In this document: in pieces, positions 8,214 through 14,012 of the stretch
Layout: each line of letters begins with the position of its first letter
Position numbering within the stretch: the stretch's first letter is position 1
NCBI GenBank assembly: GCA_028282395.1
Contig: JANQHY010000312.1
Location: 1-14,012, forward strand
DNA: 14,012 nucleotides
DNA from: Gammaproteobacteria bacterium
Lineage (GTDB): Bacteria > Pseudomonadota > Gammaproteobacteria > UBA12402
Reading direction: 5' to 3'
Notes under the pieces: model-generated
Told to the model about the DNA's origin: nothing
Database searches by the model: none
The model's input: only the letters and a program-made list of their open reading frames with translations
Program-made: the position numbers and the translations under genes

Positions 8214-8222
8214 TGTTATAAT
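8214..8222 (+). promoter_or_regulatory. Extended -10 promoter of the EamA transporter gene
   Basis: TGTTATAAT (8214-8222) is a perfect TATAAT preceded by the TGn extension, which can work without a -35; none is recognisable at the right distance. Transcription would start near 8229, giving a leader of about 28 nt that includes the purine-rich ribosome site (8237-8248). Confidence 0.65.
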
Positions 8223-8256
8223 GAGCTCCCGTTAATAAGGAAAGGAAGACAATAAA

Positions 8257-9144
8257 ATGAAGAAATATATTCTATTAATCCTCACTGGCCTGATCTTTGG
8301 CTCGCAGTTTATGTTTACTAAATTTGCTATTCAAACCTTAAATCCGATTGATGTCAGTATGGTGCGTACTGTTTCAGGGGCGTTGGTGCTCTTTCTATTG
8401 GTGCCAATCTTTGCTCGAGAAACAGAGGTCAACGAGCACGGCAAAATCAGCTGGTATATGTATGCACTCATTGGTTTTCTCGAGGCAGTTCTACCCTGCT
8501 ATCTTATTCCATTGGGGCAATATAAAGTAGATAGCGCTATCGCATCAGTACTGATTAGTACCTTGCCAATTTTTGCGGTCATTTTTGGCGCCATCCTACT
8601 CAAAGATGAAAAAGTCACTATTAAGAAATCCCTTTCTGTCATTATCGGCTTTATTGGTGTCTATATTTTAATTAAACCACCCCATTTTGCTAGTTTTCTC
8701 CGCACGCTACTGCCAGAACTATTTATTTTAATTGCTTCTGCCAGTTGGGCTTTAAGCCTAGTTCTCATTAAAAAACAACCCTTAATTAACCCGCTAAAGT
8801 TAACACGTAACATTTTTATCGCCGGTGCAATTGAAATTATTATTTTATGGCTAATTATTGGTCATCCAATGCAATTTCATCCGTCACGCCTCTCTCTCTT
8901 TTCTGCTCTCTTTATTGGTGTCTTTGCTTCTGGCATTGTCTATATATTTTATGTCCTGCTGATTCGTTACAGTGGTGTCGCCTTTGCTGCATTTAGTAAC
9001 TATATCGTCCCAATCGTTGGGATTGCAATGGGTATTTTCTTCCTGAATGAACCATTTTTCTGGCATCAAGCGATCGGCTTAATGGTGATTATTGCCGCAT
9101 TGGCCATACAGTCACTACCTGCATTTAGAAAACAGACAAATTAA
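8257..9144 (+). CDS. EamA/DMT-superfamily permease
   Basis: A 295-residue inner-membrane protein with about ten hydrophobic helices in two homologous EamA halves (about 2-139 and 150-287), the standard drug/metabolite transporter layout. The first helix holds LTGLIFGSQFMFTKFAI, typical of the family. Helix ten is followed by a short basic tail (FRKQTN). Family members export amino acids, nucleobases or other metabolites; the substrate cannot be told from the sequence. The ATG at 8257 follows AAGGAAAGGAAG (8237-8248) at normal spacing. It stands alone, divergent from dcd and convergent with mrp. Confidence 0.92.
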   Translation: MKKYILLILTGLIFGSQFMFTKFAIQTLNPIDVSMVRTVSGALVLFLLVPIFARETEVNEHGKISWYMYALIGFLEAVLPCYLIPLGQYKVDSAIASVLISTLPIFAVIFGAILLKDEKVTIKKSLSVIIGFIGVYILIKPPHFASFLRTLLPELFILIASASWALSLVLIKKQPLINPLKLTRNIFIAGAIEIIILWLIIGHPMQFHPSRLSLFSALFIGVFASGIVYIFYVLLIRYSGVAFAAFSNYIVPIVGIAMGIFFLNEPFFWHQAIGLMVIIAALAIQSLPAFRKQTN

Positions 9145-9161
9145 TACCAAGTAGCCCCTTT

Positions 9162-9188
9162 GTCATTGCACGTGCAGCGAAAGAATCC
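9162..9188. repeat. Possible degenerate dispersed repeat between convergent genes
   Basis: GTCATTGCACGTGCAGCGAA (9162-9181), followed by AGAATCC, resembles the widespread GTCATTGCGAGCGAAGCGAA-type intergenic element, with several mismatches and one extra base. It contains a perfect 10-base palindrome, TGCACGTGCA (9167-9176). It sits in the 102-base gap between the transporter stop and the mrp stop. No obvious bidirectional terminator is visible, so the palindrome may be all that separates the units. Recognition is from memory and there is no second copy in the window. Confidence 0.4.
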
Positions 9189-9246
9189 TGCATTAAACCT
9201 AAATTCCGCAGTACCCGCCGTCGCGAGAGTGGCTAGGCTAATGAGT

Positions 9247-10032
9247 TTAAGGCGAAAAAGCATTCATGATCTTCTGTGCTAATGCAAGATAGTTGCGGCT
9301 ATGTTCACTTTCCGGCTCACTAATTACAATCGGCGCGCCCTGATCTGCATAGCGACAGATCATAGCATCAAGAGGCAATTGTGCTAACAGTGGAATATGA
9401 TAACTCTCTGCCAAATGGCTTCCACCCTGCTGACCAAAAGGGTGGCTATTATGCTTACAATTTGGACAATGATAGTAACTCATATTTTCTACAACCCCCA
9501 ACAAGGGAATAGTGACTTTGTTAAACATTGCAATCGCTCGGCTAACATCTGCCAAAGCAACATCCTGAGGTGTGGTAACAACTAGAGCGCCATCAACATC
9601 AAACTTCTGTGCTAAAGTTAGCACTACATCACCTGTACCAGGTGGTAAATCGACAATTAAATAGTCTAACTCGCTCCACTGTGTATCATAAAAAAGCTGT
9701 TGCAATGCTTTGCTCGCCATCGGTCCACGCCATATTGCAGGTTGATCACCTTTGATGAAACAGGCCATTGATATCACTTCCAAACCATGCGCCTTGAGCG
9801 GGGTAAAGTGCTTACCATCTGCACTGGCTGGAGGCTCCTCTTTTAAGCCCAGCATTTGCAATTGATTAGGGCCATAAATATCAGCATCAAGTAGCCCAAC
9901 TTTGTTACCCTGTGCAAGCAAAGCTAAAGCTAAATTGACTGCAGTAGTCGACTTACCAACGCCACCTTTGCCTGAGCCAACTGCAATAATACGCTTAACT
10001 TGCGTTAATTTTTTTATTCCCTGATTTGTCAT
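9247..10032 (-). CDS. mrp: Mrp/ApbC family ATP-binding Fe-S cluster carrier
   Basis: A P-loop NTPase of the Mrp/Nbp35 family that binds and delivers 4Fe-4S clusters to apoproteins in the cytoplasm. The deviant Walker A GSGKGGVGKST is at 19-29, LLDADIYGPN at 47-56, and the Walker-B-like IVDLPPGTGD at 126-135. The cluster-binding pair C189/C192 is in HCPNCKH. At 261 residues it is the short form: the N-terminal MIP18/DUF59 domain of E. coli Mrp is missing. The ATG at 10032 shares its A with the nadC TAA, so translation is probably coupled. A start further upstream would have to lie inside nadC. The nadC pairing could link Fe-S supply to NAD synthesis (NadA is a 4Fe-4S enzyme), but nadA is not here. 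Confidence 0.95.
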   Translation of the reverse strand: MTNQGIKKLTQVKRIIAVGSGKGGVGKSTTAVNLALALLAQGNKVGLLDADIYGPNQLQMLGLKEEPPASADGKHFTPLKAHGLEVISMACFIKGDQPAIWRGPMASKALQQLFYDTQWSELDYLIVDLPPGTGDVVLTLAQKFDVDGALVVTTPQDVALADVSRAIAMFNKVTIPLLGVVENMSYYHCPNCKHNSHPFGQQGGSHLAESYHIPLLAQLPLDAMICRYADQGAPIVISEPESEHSRNYLALAQKIMNAFSP

Positions 10033-10913
10033 TATAGAGATCCCACATTCTTAATCTGCATCGACAGGTCAACCGCCGCAGCCGAGTGCGTCAATTGCCC
10101 AACTGAAATAAAATCAACACCACTCTCCGCTATCGCAACTACTGTATTAAGATTAACTCCCCCCGACGCTTCAGTTGGAAAAATTCCACGACAATGCTCA
10201 ACACAGACTTTTAATTGTTGTGGGTTCATATTATCTAATAGCAAGCGACTAATTTTTCCTTGCCCGTATTGTATTGCCAACTCAACTTCAGCATTGTTAC
10301 GCACCTCAACAATCACTGGGTATTTTTGACAAATGTCTTCAGGTAATTTTTTTATTGCCTCTACCATCCCACCTAACGCATCAATATGATTATCTTTTAT
10401 CATTAAGGCATCATAAAGGCCCATACGATGATTAACACCACCACCACAACGTACCGCATATTTAGCTAAATGGCGCCAACCTGGAATAGTTTTACGAGTA
10501 TCAAGAATTTTAGCTTCAGTATGACTAATTTTATCGACAAACTGCCGTGTTAAAGTCGCAATAGCCATTAGTTGCTGGAGAAAATTCAATAGAGTACGCT
10601 CTACCATCATCAGCACATGACTCTGAGCGGTTAGAGAAAACAGGGTCTCTCCCGGCATCACACGATCACCATCATTAAAATAACTCTCAAGCTGATAGGG
10701 TTGCTCAAATCTCTCTATTACATGACTAATTAATGCACTGCCACAAAAAATTAATGGTTGCTGCTGCTTTGATATCACAATAGCCGTTGCATCAGATGCA
10801 GTATCTGTCTGCCAGAGGGTCATCGAAGTAATATCCTGAAACGGCTGACCTAAATCTTCTTGTAATGCCAAATCAATCAGCACTCGAACTAGAGCATGAT
10901 CGTGGTTATTCAT
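10032..10913 (-). CDS. nadC: Quinolinate phosphoribosyltransferase (decarboxylating)
   Basis: Converts quinolinate and PRPP to nicotinate mononucleotide with release of CO2, the entry to NAD in the de novo pathway, in the cytoplasm. The 293 residues match the family. Visible motifs are ERTLLNF (105-111), LDTRKTIPG (137-145), GGGVNHR (157-163), IKDNH (172-176), VEVRN (202-206), LLLDN (224-228), EASGGVN (248-254) and SVGQLTHS (270-277). These supply the Arg/Lys/His phosphate and quinolinate ligands and the Glu/Asp PRPP-metal ligands. The ATG at 10913 follows GGGGAA (10921-10926) by 7 bases. It is separated from the upstream porin gene by a strong terminator and is followed by mrp with a one-base overlap. 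The nadA and nadB genes are not in the window. Confidence 0.97.
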   Translation of the reverse strand: MNNHDHALVRVLIDLALQEDLGQPFQDITSMTLWQTDTASDATAIVISKQQQPLIFCGSALISHVIERFEQPYQLESYFNDGDRVMPGETLFSLTAQSHVLMMVERTLLNFLQQLMAIATLTRQFVDKISHTEAKILDTRKTIPGWRHLAKYAVRCGGGVNHRMGLYDALMIKDNHIDALGGMVEAIKKLPEDICQKYPVIVEVRNNAEVELAIQYGQGKISRLLLDNMNPQQLKVCVEHCRGIFPTEASGGVNLNTVVAIAESGVDFISVGQLTHSAAAVDLSMQIKNVGSL

Positions 10914-10955
10914 TCTCGTATTCCCCGAAAGATTCTATGGTGGGTATACAAATAA

Positions 10956-10983
10956 AAAACGACCCGCTATTGCGGGTCGTTTT
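10956..10983 (-). terminator. Intrinsic terminator of the porin gene
   Basis: A perfect 12-base-pair stem (AAAACGACCCGC, 10956-10967, and GCGGGTCGTTTT, 10972-10983) encloses a 4-base loop. On the minus strand it runs into TTTTTTATT. It ends the porin transcript about 27 bases after the stop and insulates nadC-mrp. Because the stem carries A and T runs on both sides it would be bidirectional. Confidence 0.9.
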
Positions 10984-11004
10984 AATCAGAATGGAATTCT
11001 GATT
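10984..11004 (-). other. Second hairpin between the porin stop and its terminator
   Basis: AATCAGAAT (10984-10992) and ATTCTGATT (10996-11004) are perfect 9-base complements with a 3-base loop. The element lies 5 bases after the porin stop codon and abuts the terminator stem. Two back-to-back hairpins at a transcript end commonly protect against 3' exonucleases or mark a stable 3' fragment. It has no T-run of its own. Confidence 0.6.
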
Positions 11005-11009
11005 GCTTA

Positions 11010-12515
11010 CTACATCGCGACAGTTAAGCGTGCCCACTCTGTAGTAGAGTGATCACCTGTTCCGCCACAAGTTGCAGAATAAGCATCGTCATAGTTAAAG
11101 CCAATACCGAAAGTAGTATTAGGCAGAACATCAACGTTATACTGAACTGCATAGCGATCTTCTGGCAATGTGAAAGCTTGCTGAGCAACAGTTATATGGC
11201 CCTCTGGAATACCTGAGAACAGTGCAGCCTCACTTGTCCACTCGTATCCGACTTTAAGCGTACTACGGTGCGCATAAGTCATAAAGTGATAACTAGCATA
11301 GACGTTACCTGCAGCAGGCTTAGCACGACGAGCAATATTACCACCGCCATTACTATCAGAGATACGTGTAAAGTCAGTTTTTTCCATATCCTCAGCTGCT
11401 GAAACGTAGTTAGCTGTTAAGCCAAATGCGCCGAACAGGATATCACCATGGACGTTCCAACCACCAACGCGATCAGTATAACCAGCAGATTGCAGATATC
11501 TGTAGAAAGCATTGCTGTCAAGCAGATTGAAGATGTAACCACCGGTAACATTGTAATGGAAAGTACCATAATTGTTTACCATACCGTGGTAACCAACTTC
11601 AATACCGCCATTCTCAATCTCATCATCAGAGTTAGTCCAAGGATTTATATAATGCTCAGGACTGATTACAGCAGGAGTAAGTTTAGAGCGCTTGTTCAAA
11701 CCATTGAAGGCGTAAACTGCACCATAAAGACCCATTCTACCACTGTAAGAGAGTTGAACTAAGTCAGCACGAGTCATCTCAATTTGTTGTGCAAACGTGT
11801 AATTCGCAGCGTTGAGATCATATGTACCAAATGGCGCATATGCACGACCAATACGGATGGCTACTGGTGCTCTGTTGAAATCTTTAATGTCAACATAGGC
11901 TTGCTCCACTTCGATACCATCAATAGAAAGATCGCCACTAGGATTATTACCTGTCTGAGCATTTCCAGTTCCGACAGTAGTACTGCTACCATAATACATG
12001 TAACCTTGGCCATAGTAACGGCTAGAGGTAAATGCATTACCGCTTAGACCAACAGGATCTTTAGTGCCTGCATAGAACAAGCCTAAAGTCGCGTGGATCC
12101 AGTTGTTAGCATCCGCCAGGAAGAACAGACGACCAGAATAGTTAATGGCATTCTGATTGCTCTTTGCCTTTTGACCATCCGCGAGTGGATAGTAAATCAG
12201 AAAGCCGCGATTTTGCTGAGCAAAACCTCCAACATTCATCAATCCTGTTACACGGATTCTGTTACCTAACAGACCCATTCCTGTGTTACTATCGCTAATA
12301 TAACCGATCTCATTATTGAGAACATCATATTGCATTTGCTGTCCGCTTAAACCCTGACCTGGAGCAGCTACATTGTTATTCATAACAACGTGACTGTGAG
12401 GAACAGGAGCAGCAGCCCCGTGACCTATAACTTCAGCTGCTAATGCTGTTGAACTAGCAAAAGTAAAAGCAGTTGTTAACGCTAAGGTCGAAATAATTTT
12501 CATTTTCATACTCAT
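11010..12515 (-). CDS. Outer-membrane porin-like beta-barrel protein, LbtU/DUF3573-like
   Basis: A secreted protein of 501 residues from the chosen ATG at 12515. A signal peptide covers about 1-27 (MSMKMKI..., hydrophobic core, ending TALAA). The mature part is rich in Gly, Asn, Tyr and alternating polar/aromatic strands, as in an outer-membrane barrel. Stretches such as IRIGRAYAPFGTYDLN and RADLVQLSYSGRMGLYG resemble LbtU/DUF3573 proteins of Legionella and Francisella relatives, where LbtU is a siderophore receptor; iron uptake is an inference here. The coiled coil seen near the N-terminus of some members is not obvious. The last residue is Met, not the usual C-terminal Phe of barrel proteins. 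Extending to the in-frame codon at 12548 would give a poor signal peptide and swallow the ribosome site. It stands alone, with its own terminator and a palindrome-rich upstream region. Confidence 0.8.
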   Translation of the reverse strand: MSMKMKIISTLALTTAFTFASSTALAAEVIGHGAAAPVPHSHVVMNNNVAAPGQGLSGQQMQYDVLNNEIGYISDSNTGMGLLGNRIRVTGLMNVGGFAQQNRGFLIYYPLADGQKAKSNQNAINYSGRLFFLADANNWIHATLGLFYAGTKDPVGLSGNAFTSSRYYGQGYMYYGSSTTVGTGNAQTGNNPSGDLSIDGIEVEQAYVDIKDFNRAPVAIRIGRAYAPFGTYDLNAANYTFAQQIEMTRADLVQLSYSGRMGLYGAVYAFNGLNKRSKLTPAVISPEHYINPWTNSDDEIENGGIEVGYHGMVNNYGTFHYNVTGGYIFNLLDSNAFYRYLQSAGYTDRVGGWNVHGDILFGAFGLTANYVSAAEDMEKTDFTRISDSNGGGNIARRAKPAAGNVYASYHFMTYAHRSTLKVGYEWTSEAALFSGIPEGHITVAQQAFTLPEDRYAVQYNVDVLPNTTFGIGFNYDDAYSATCGGTGDHSTTEWARLTVAM

Positions 12516-12524
12516 ATGTTTCAT

Positions 12525-12530
12525 CTCCTT
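12525..12530 (-). promoter_or_regulatory. Ribosome binding site that fixes the porin start
   Basis: AAGGAG on the minus strand lies 9 bases before the ATG at 12515. The in-frame ATG at 12524 directly abuts it and cannot use it, and the codon at 12548 is upstream of it. The start at 12515 also gives a proper signal peptide. Confidence 0.8.
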
Positions 12531-12599
12531 GCAAAGAAACAAAACCAAACCAACACAAACCCCGATCTCCTAACAATAAAGCCAGGATTGAGGCTAACC

Positions 12600-12628
12600 A
12601 TAATACACCTTTTCAGGTTTGTAAAGAA
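12600..12628 (-). promoter_or_regulatory. Candidate porin promoter with a poor -35
   Basis: TATTAT (12600-12605) on the minus strand is a good -10. At the 17-base distance the -35 is TTCTTT (12623-12628), a weak match. The better TTTACA (12620-12625) is only 14 bases away. A start near 12593 gives a leader of about 78 nt. The weak -35 overlaps one arm of the inverted repeat at 12621-12655, which suggests control by a bound regulator. Confidence 0.4.
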
Positions 12629-12655
12629 AAATTATTAAAAATAACTTTTCTTTAC
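12621..12655. promoter_or_regulatory. Long AT-rich inverted repeat upstream of the porin gene
   Basis: Two 16-base arms (12621-12636 and 12640-12655) are complementary except at one position and are separated by three A residues. The outer halves are GTAAAGAAAA and TTTTCTTTAC. It lies about 105 bases before the porin start and overlaps the candidate -35, so a dimeric regulator site is plausible. It does not match a standard Fur box. A hairpin role at the end of the peroxiredoxin transcript is less likely because the stem is AT-rich. Confidence 0.6.
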
Positions 12656-12662
12656 GCTATTT

Positions 12663-12696
12663 CTAGCCAATCCCCCCGACAATCTTGTCAGGCTAG
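12663..12696. repeat. Nested inverted repeat between peroxiredoxin and porin genes
   Basis: The outer arms CTAGCC (12663-12668) and GGCTAG (12691-12696) enclose inner arms GACAA (12678-12682) and TTGTC (12685-12689). One side has a C-rich 9-base bulge. As RNA on the minus strand it could fold into a bulged stem downstream of the peroxiredoxin stop. No T-run follows. It could be a structural element of the peroxiredoxin 3' region, a protein site, or a dispersed repeat. Confidence 0.45.
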
Positions 12697-12739
12697 GACC
12701 AACTTAACCTAAAAAAAGTGATCTATCAAGTAAAAACAA

Positions 12740-12760
12740 CATTTTTTTTAAAAAAAAATG
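12740..12760 (-). terminator. A/T palindrome after the peroxiredoxin stop, weak terminator candidate
   Basis: CAT followed by seven more T residues meets nine A residues followed by TG (12740-12760), a near-perfect A/T palindrome 7 bases after the peroxiredoxin stop. On the minus strand further T-rich sequence follows (GTTGTTTTTAC). The stem has almost no GC pairs, so termination would be inefficient and read-through towards the porin is possible. Confidence 0.3.
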
Positions 12761-12767
12761 AAGTTTT

Positions 12768-13373
12768 TTACAATCTTTCACTATTTTCTGATAAATAGTC
12801 TGCCACACCTTCCTTAGTAGGTTGCATTCCACTCTCTCCACGCTGCCAACCAGCAGGACAAACTTCACCATTCTGCTCATAATATTGCACAGCATCAACT
12901 AAACGCAATGCGTTATCAACATTACGACCAATTGGTAAATCATTTACTAATTGTGAGCGAACAAAACCCTCTTTATCAATAATAAAAGTAGCGCGCAATG
13001 CAACACCCTGTTCATGGTGCTCGACACCATAAAGTTGACATATATTATGCGTGACATCGGCAACTAATGTATAGCCAACCTCGCCAATACCGCCACGTTC
13101 CACTGGGGTGTTACGCCAAGCGTGATGGGTAAATTGTGAATCAACTGATACACCAATCACTTCCACTTCACGCTCTTTAAATTGATCAAGTCTGCGGTTT
13201 AATGCAATTAATTCTGACGGACAAACAAAAGTAAAATCGAGTGGATAGAAAAAAAGCACTGCATATTTACCATTAATTATTTCCGAAAAACGAAATTGGT
13301 CGATAATTTCCCCACTACCTAAAACGGCTGGCGCACAAAAATCAGGCGCTTTTTTTGCAACAAGTGTCGGCAT
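12768..13373 (-). CDS. Typical 2-Cys peroxiredoxin (AhpC/Prx family)
   Basis: A thiol peroxidase reducing hydrogen peroxide and organic peroxides in the cytoplasm. The 201 residues cover the thioredoxin fold with the peroxidatic cysteine C51 in PLDFTFVCPSE (44-54) and the resolving cysteine C172 in EVCPAGW (170-176), so it is the dimeric typical 2-Cys class. R127 (ALRATFIID) matches the active-site arginine. GGIG (94-97) matches the GGLG loop of over-oxidation-sensitive enzymes, while the C-terminal YF partner is replaced by YL (193-194), an intermediate pattern. The ATG at 13373 follows GGAGA at good spacing. It lies 44 bases after the glutaredoxin gene, with no clear promoter between, and is probably co-transcribed. 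Its electron donor (AhpF, thioredoxin or glutaredoxin) is not evident. Confidence 0.95.
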   Translation of the reverse strand: MPTLVAKKAPDFCAPAVLGSGEIIDQFRFSEIINGKYAVLFFYPLDFTFVCPSELIALNRRLDQFKEREVEVIGVSVDSQFTHHAWRNTPVERGGIGEVGYTLVADVTHNICQLYGVEHHEQGVALRATFIIDKEGFVRSQLVNDLPIGRNVDNALRLVDAVQYYEQNGEVCPAGWQRGESGMQPTKEGVADYLSENSERL

Positions 13374-13417
13374 TATTTATCTCCTACTTTTTAAATATAA
13401 AAAAACGTCTCTATTTA

Positions 13418-13747
13418 CTATTGATCTGTATCAACTTGTTGTAAAAGCTTCTGCAACTCACCTTGCTGATAAAGATCACGCATGATATCACAACCACCAA
13501 TCAACTCACCATGAATATAAAGCTGTGGAAACGTTGGCCAACCTGCCACTTTAGGAAGCAGTTGACGTATTTGCGGATTCGCCAAAACATCAACAAAGCT
13601 AAACTCTACCCCACACCCTTCTAATAGTTGAACAGCTTGTGCAGAAAAACCACACTGCGGCATTTGAGGTGAGCCTTTCATATAAAGTAGAACACTATGT
13701 TCAGCAATCTGGGCTTTAATATGCTCTATTATCTCTTGTTCTGTCAT
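13418..13747 (-). CDS. grxD: Monothiol CGFS glutaredoxin (Grx4/GrxD)
   Basis: A small glutaredoxin that binds a glutathione-ligated 2Fe-2S cluster as a dimer and passes clusters to other proteins; it has little disulfide reductase activity. The 109 residues are full length. The active site CGFS is at 32-35, with K24 in YMKGSP, the WPTFP loop at 70-74 and GGCD at 84-87 supplying glutathione contacts. The ATG at 13747 has only a weak ribosome site. It is first in the tandem pair with the peroxiredoxin and divergent from the gene starting at 13989. The pairing suggests shared control by oxidative or Fe-S stress, not proven here. Confidence 0.97.
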   Translation of the reverse strand: MTEQEIIEHIKAQIAEHSVLLYMKGSPQMPQCGFSAQAVQLLEGCGVEFSFVDVLANPQIRQLLPKVAGWPTFPQLYIHGELIGGCDIMRDLYQQGELQKLLQQVDTDQ

Positions 13748-13786
13748 GATATCTATACAAAGTGTTAATTATTTAATCACTATCTC

Positions 13787-13808
13787 CTCGCATCTACATT
13801 AGTGCGAG
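13787..13808. promoter_or_regulatory. Inverted repeat in the grxD divergent intergenic region
   Basis: CTCGCA (13787-13792) and TGCGAG (13803-13808) are perfect 6-base complements with a 10-base gap, a spacing that fits two successive turns of DNA. It lies about 40 bases before the grxD ATG. The rest of the 241-base gap between grxD and the plus-strand gene shows only the promoter at 13933-13961. It does not match a known IscR or OxyR site that I recognise. Confidence 0.35.
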
Positions 13809-13932
13809 CGATAATACTCTACCACTCCTTGGAAGATCCCAGCATAGTCACTTTCCGCGTAACCGTCAATAGTCAATTAATACCGTTTATAGTAAAGCAA
13901 GTGGAAAAGCACAATTAGGAAAAATTATCTGT

Positions 13933-13961
13933 TTGACGAGGTAATAAGAAGAGGTTAGTAT
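13933..13961 (+). promoter_or_regulatory. Sigma70-type promoter of the right-edge gene
   Basis: TTGACG (13933-13938, 5/6) and TAGTAT (13956-13961, 4/6) are separated by exactly 17 bases. Transcription would start near 13968, leaving a very short leader (about 20 nt) that includes the AAGGTGA ribosome site at 13974-13980. Confidence 0.6.
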
Positions 13962-13988
13962 CTGCAACGAGAAAAGGTGACTCATCAT

Positions 13989-14012
13989 ATGTCCAATAAT
14001 AATACAGAAACA
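13989..14012 (+). CDS. Start of an unidentified gene cut by the window edge
   Basis: ATG at 13989 follows AAGGTGA (13974-13980) by 8 bases and a plausible promoter at 13933-13961. Only eight codons are seen (MSNNNTET), too few to name the product. The good ribosome site and promoter make a real gene likely. It is divergent from grxD. Confidence 0.65.

Noticed and set aside
10932..10951. TAGAAT (10932-10937) as a nadC promoter
   Set aside because: No -35 lies at 16-18 bases, and transcription would begin inside the ribosome site; the nadC promoter remains unassigned.
11448..12047. Plus-strand open frames antisense to the porin gene (11448-11762, 11784-12047)
   Set aside because: They are opposite a clear secreted porin, have no ribosome sites and no recognisable protein features.
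12516..12548. Longer porin start at 12548
   Set aside because: It would add 11 residues before the signal peptide and place the AAGGAG ribosome site inside the coding region; the ATG at 12515 has correct spacing.
1..14012. CRISPR arrays, tRNA or rRNA genes, insertion sequences, prophage or toxin-antitoxin genes
   Set aside because: No regularly spaced repeats, cloverleaf-like sequences, transposase or integrase frames, or paired small toxin/antitoxin frames were seen on either strand.

Overview
The window reads as chromosome of a moderately AT-rich gammaproteobacterium. HemX/HemY are a gammaproteobacterial pair, and the gene set (fmt, dcd, nadC, mrp, a CGFS glutaredoxin beside a 2-Cys peroxiredoxin) fits that class. 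An LbtU/DUF3573-like outer-membrane porin and a very large unrecognised multi-spanning membrane protein make Legionellales (Legionella/Coxiella relatives) my best guess. This is inference only: the window has no rRNA or other decisive marker.

Layout. Positions 1-3869 (minus strand) are one uninterrupted open frame of 1289 codons that runs off the left edge. It encodes a multi-pass membrane protein of unknown function, read from a near-consensus sigma70 promoter (TTGACA-N17-TATATT, 4024-4052) through a leader of about 150 nt that contains a hairpin. Next comes the minus-strand hemX-hemY-fmt cluster (7378 down to 4131). It has a 4-base hemX/hemY overlap, a GTG start for hemX, and neither hemC/hemD nor def in view. 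Then come dcd (minus) and, divergently, an EamA/DMT-type transporter (plus). The transporter converges on nadC-mrp (minus), whose stop and start codons share one base. Upstream of that pair is a secreted porin-like protein (11010-12515, minus) that ends in two consecutive hairpins, the second a classical intrinsic terminator. The right end carries a CGFS glutaredoxin and a typical 2-Cys peroxiredoxin in tandem (minus), and the first eight codons of a divergent plus-strand gene with a good promoter.

How the genes fit together. Most are housekeeping genes: heme-cluster membrane proteins, initiator-tRNA formylation, dCTP deamination feeding dUMP synthesis, NAD synthesis from quinolinate, Fe-S cluster delivery, and thiol-based peroxide defence. 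Mrp and the CGFS glutaredoxin are both Fe-S handling proteins, and the peroxiredoxin/glutaredoxin pair suggests a small redox unit.

The less ordinary material is the giant membrane protein, with degenerate repeats in its N-terminal third, three PKT-centred motifs and abrupt acidic-to-basic patches, together with the palindrome-rich 250-bp region upstream of the porin. No gene-free stretch exceeds 300 bases. The longest gaps (3870-4130, 12516-12767, 13748-13988) hold promoter-like and inverted-repeat sequences, described individually.
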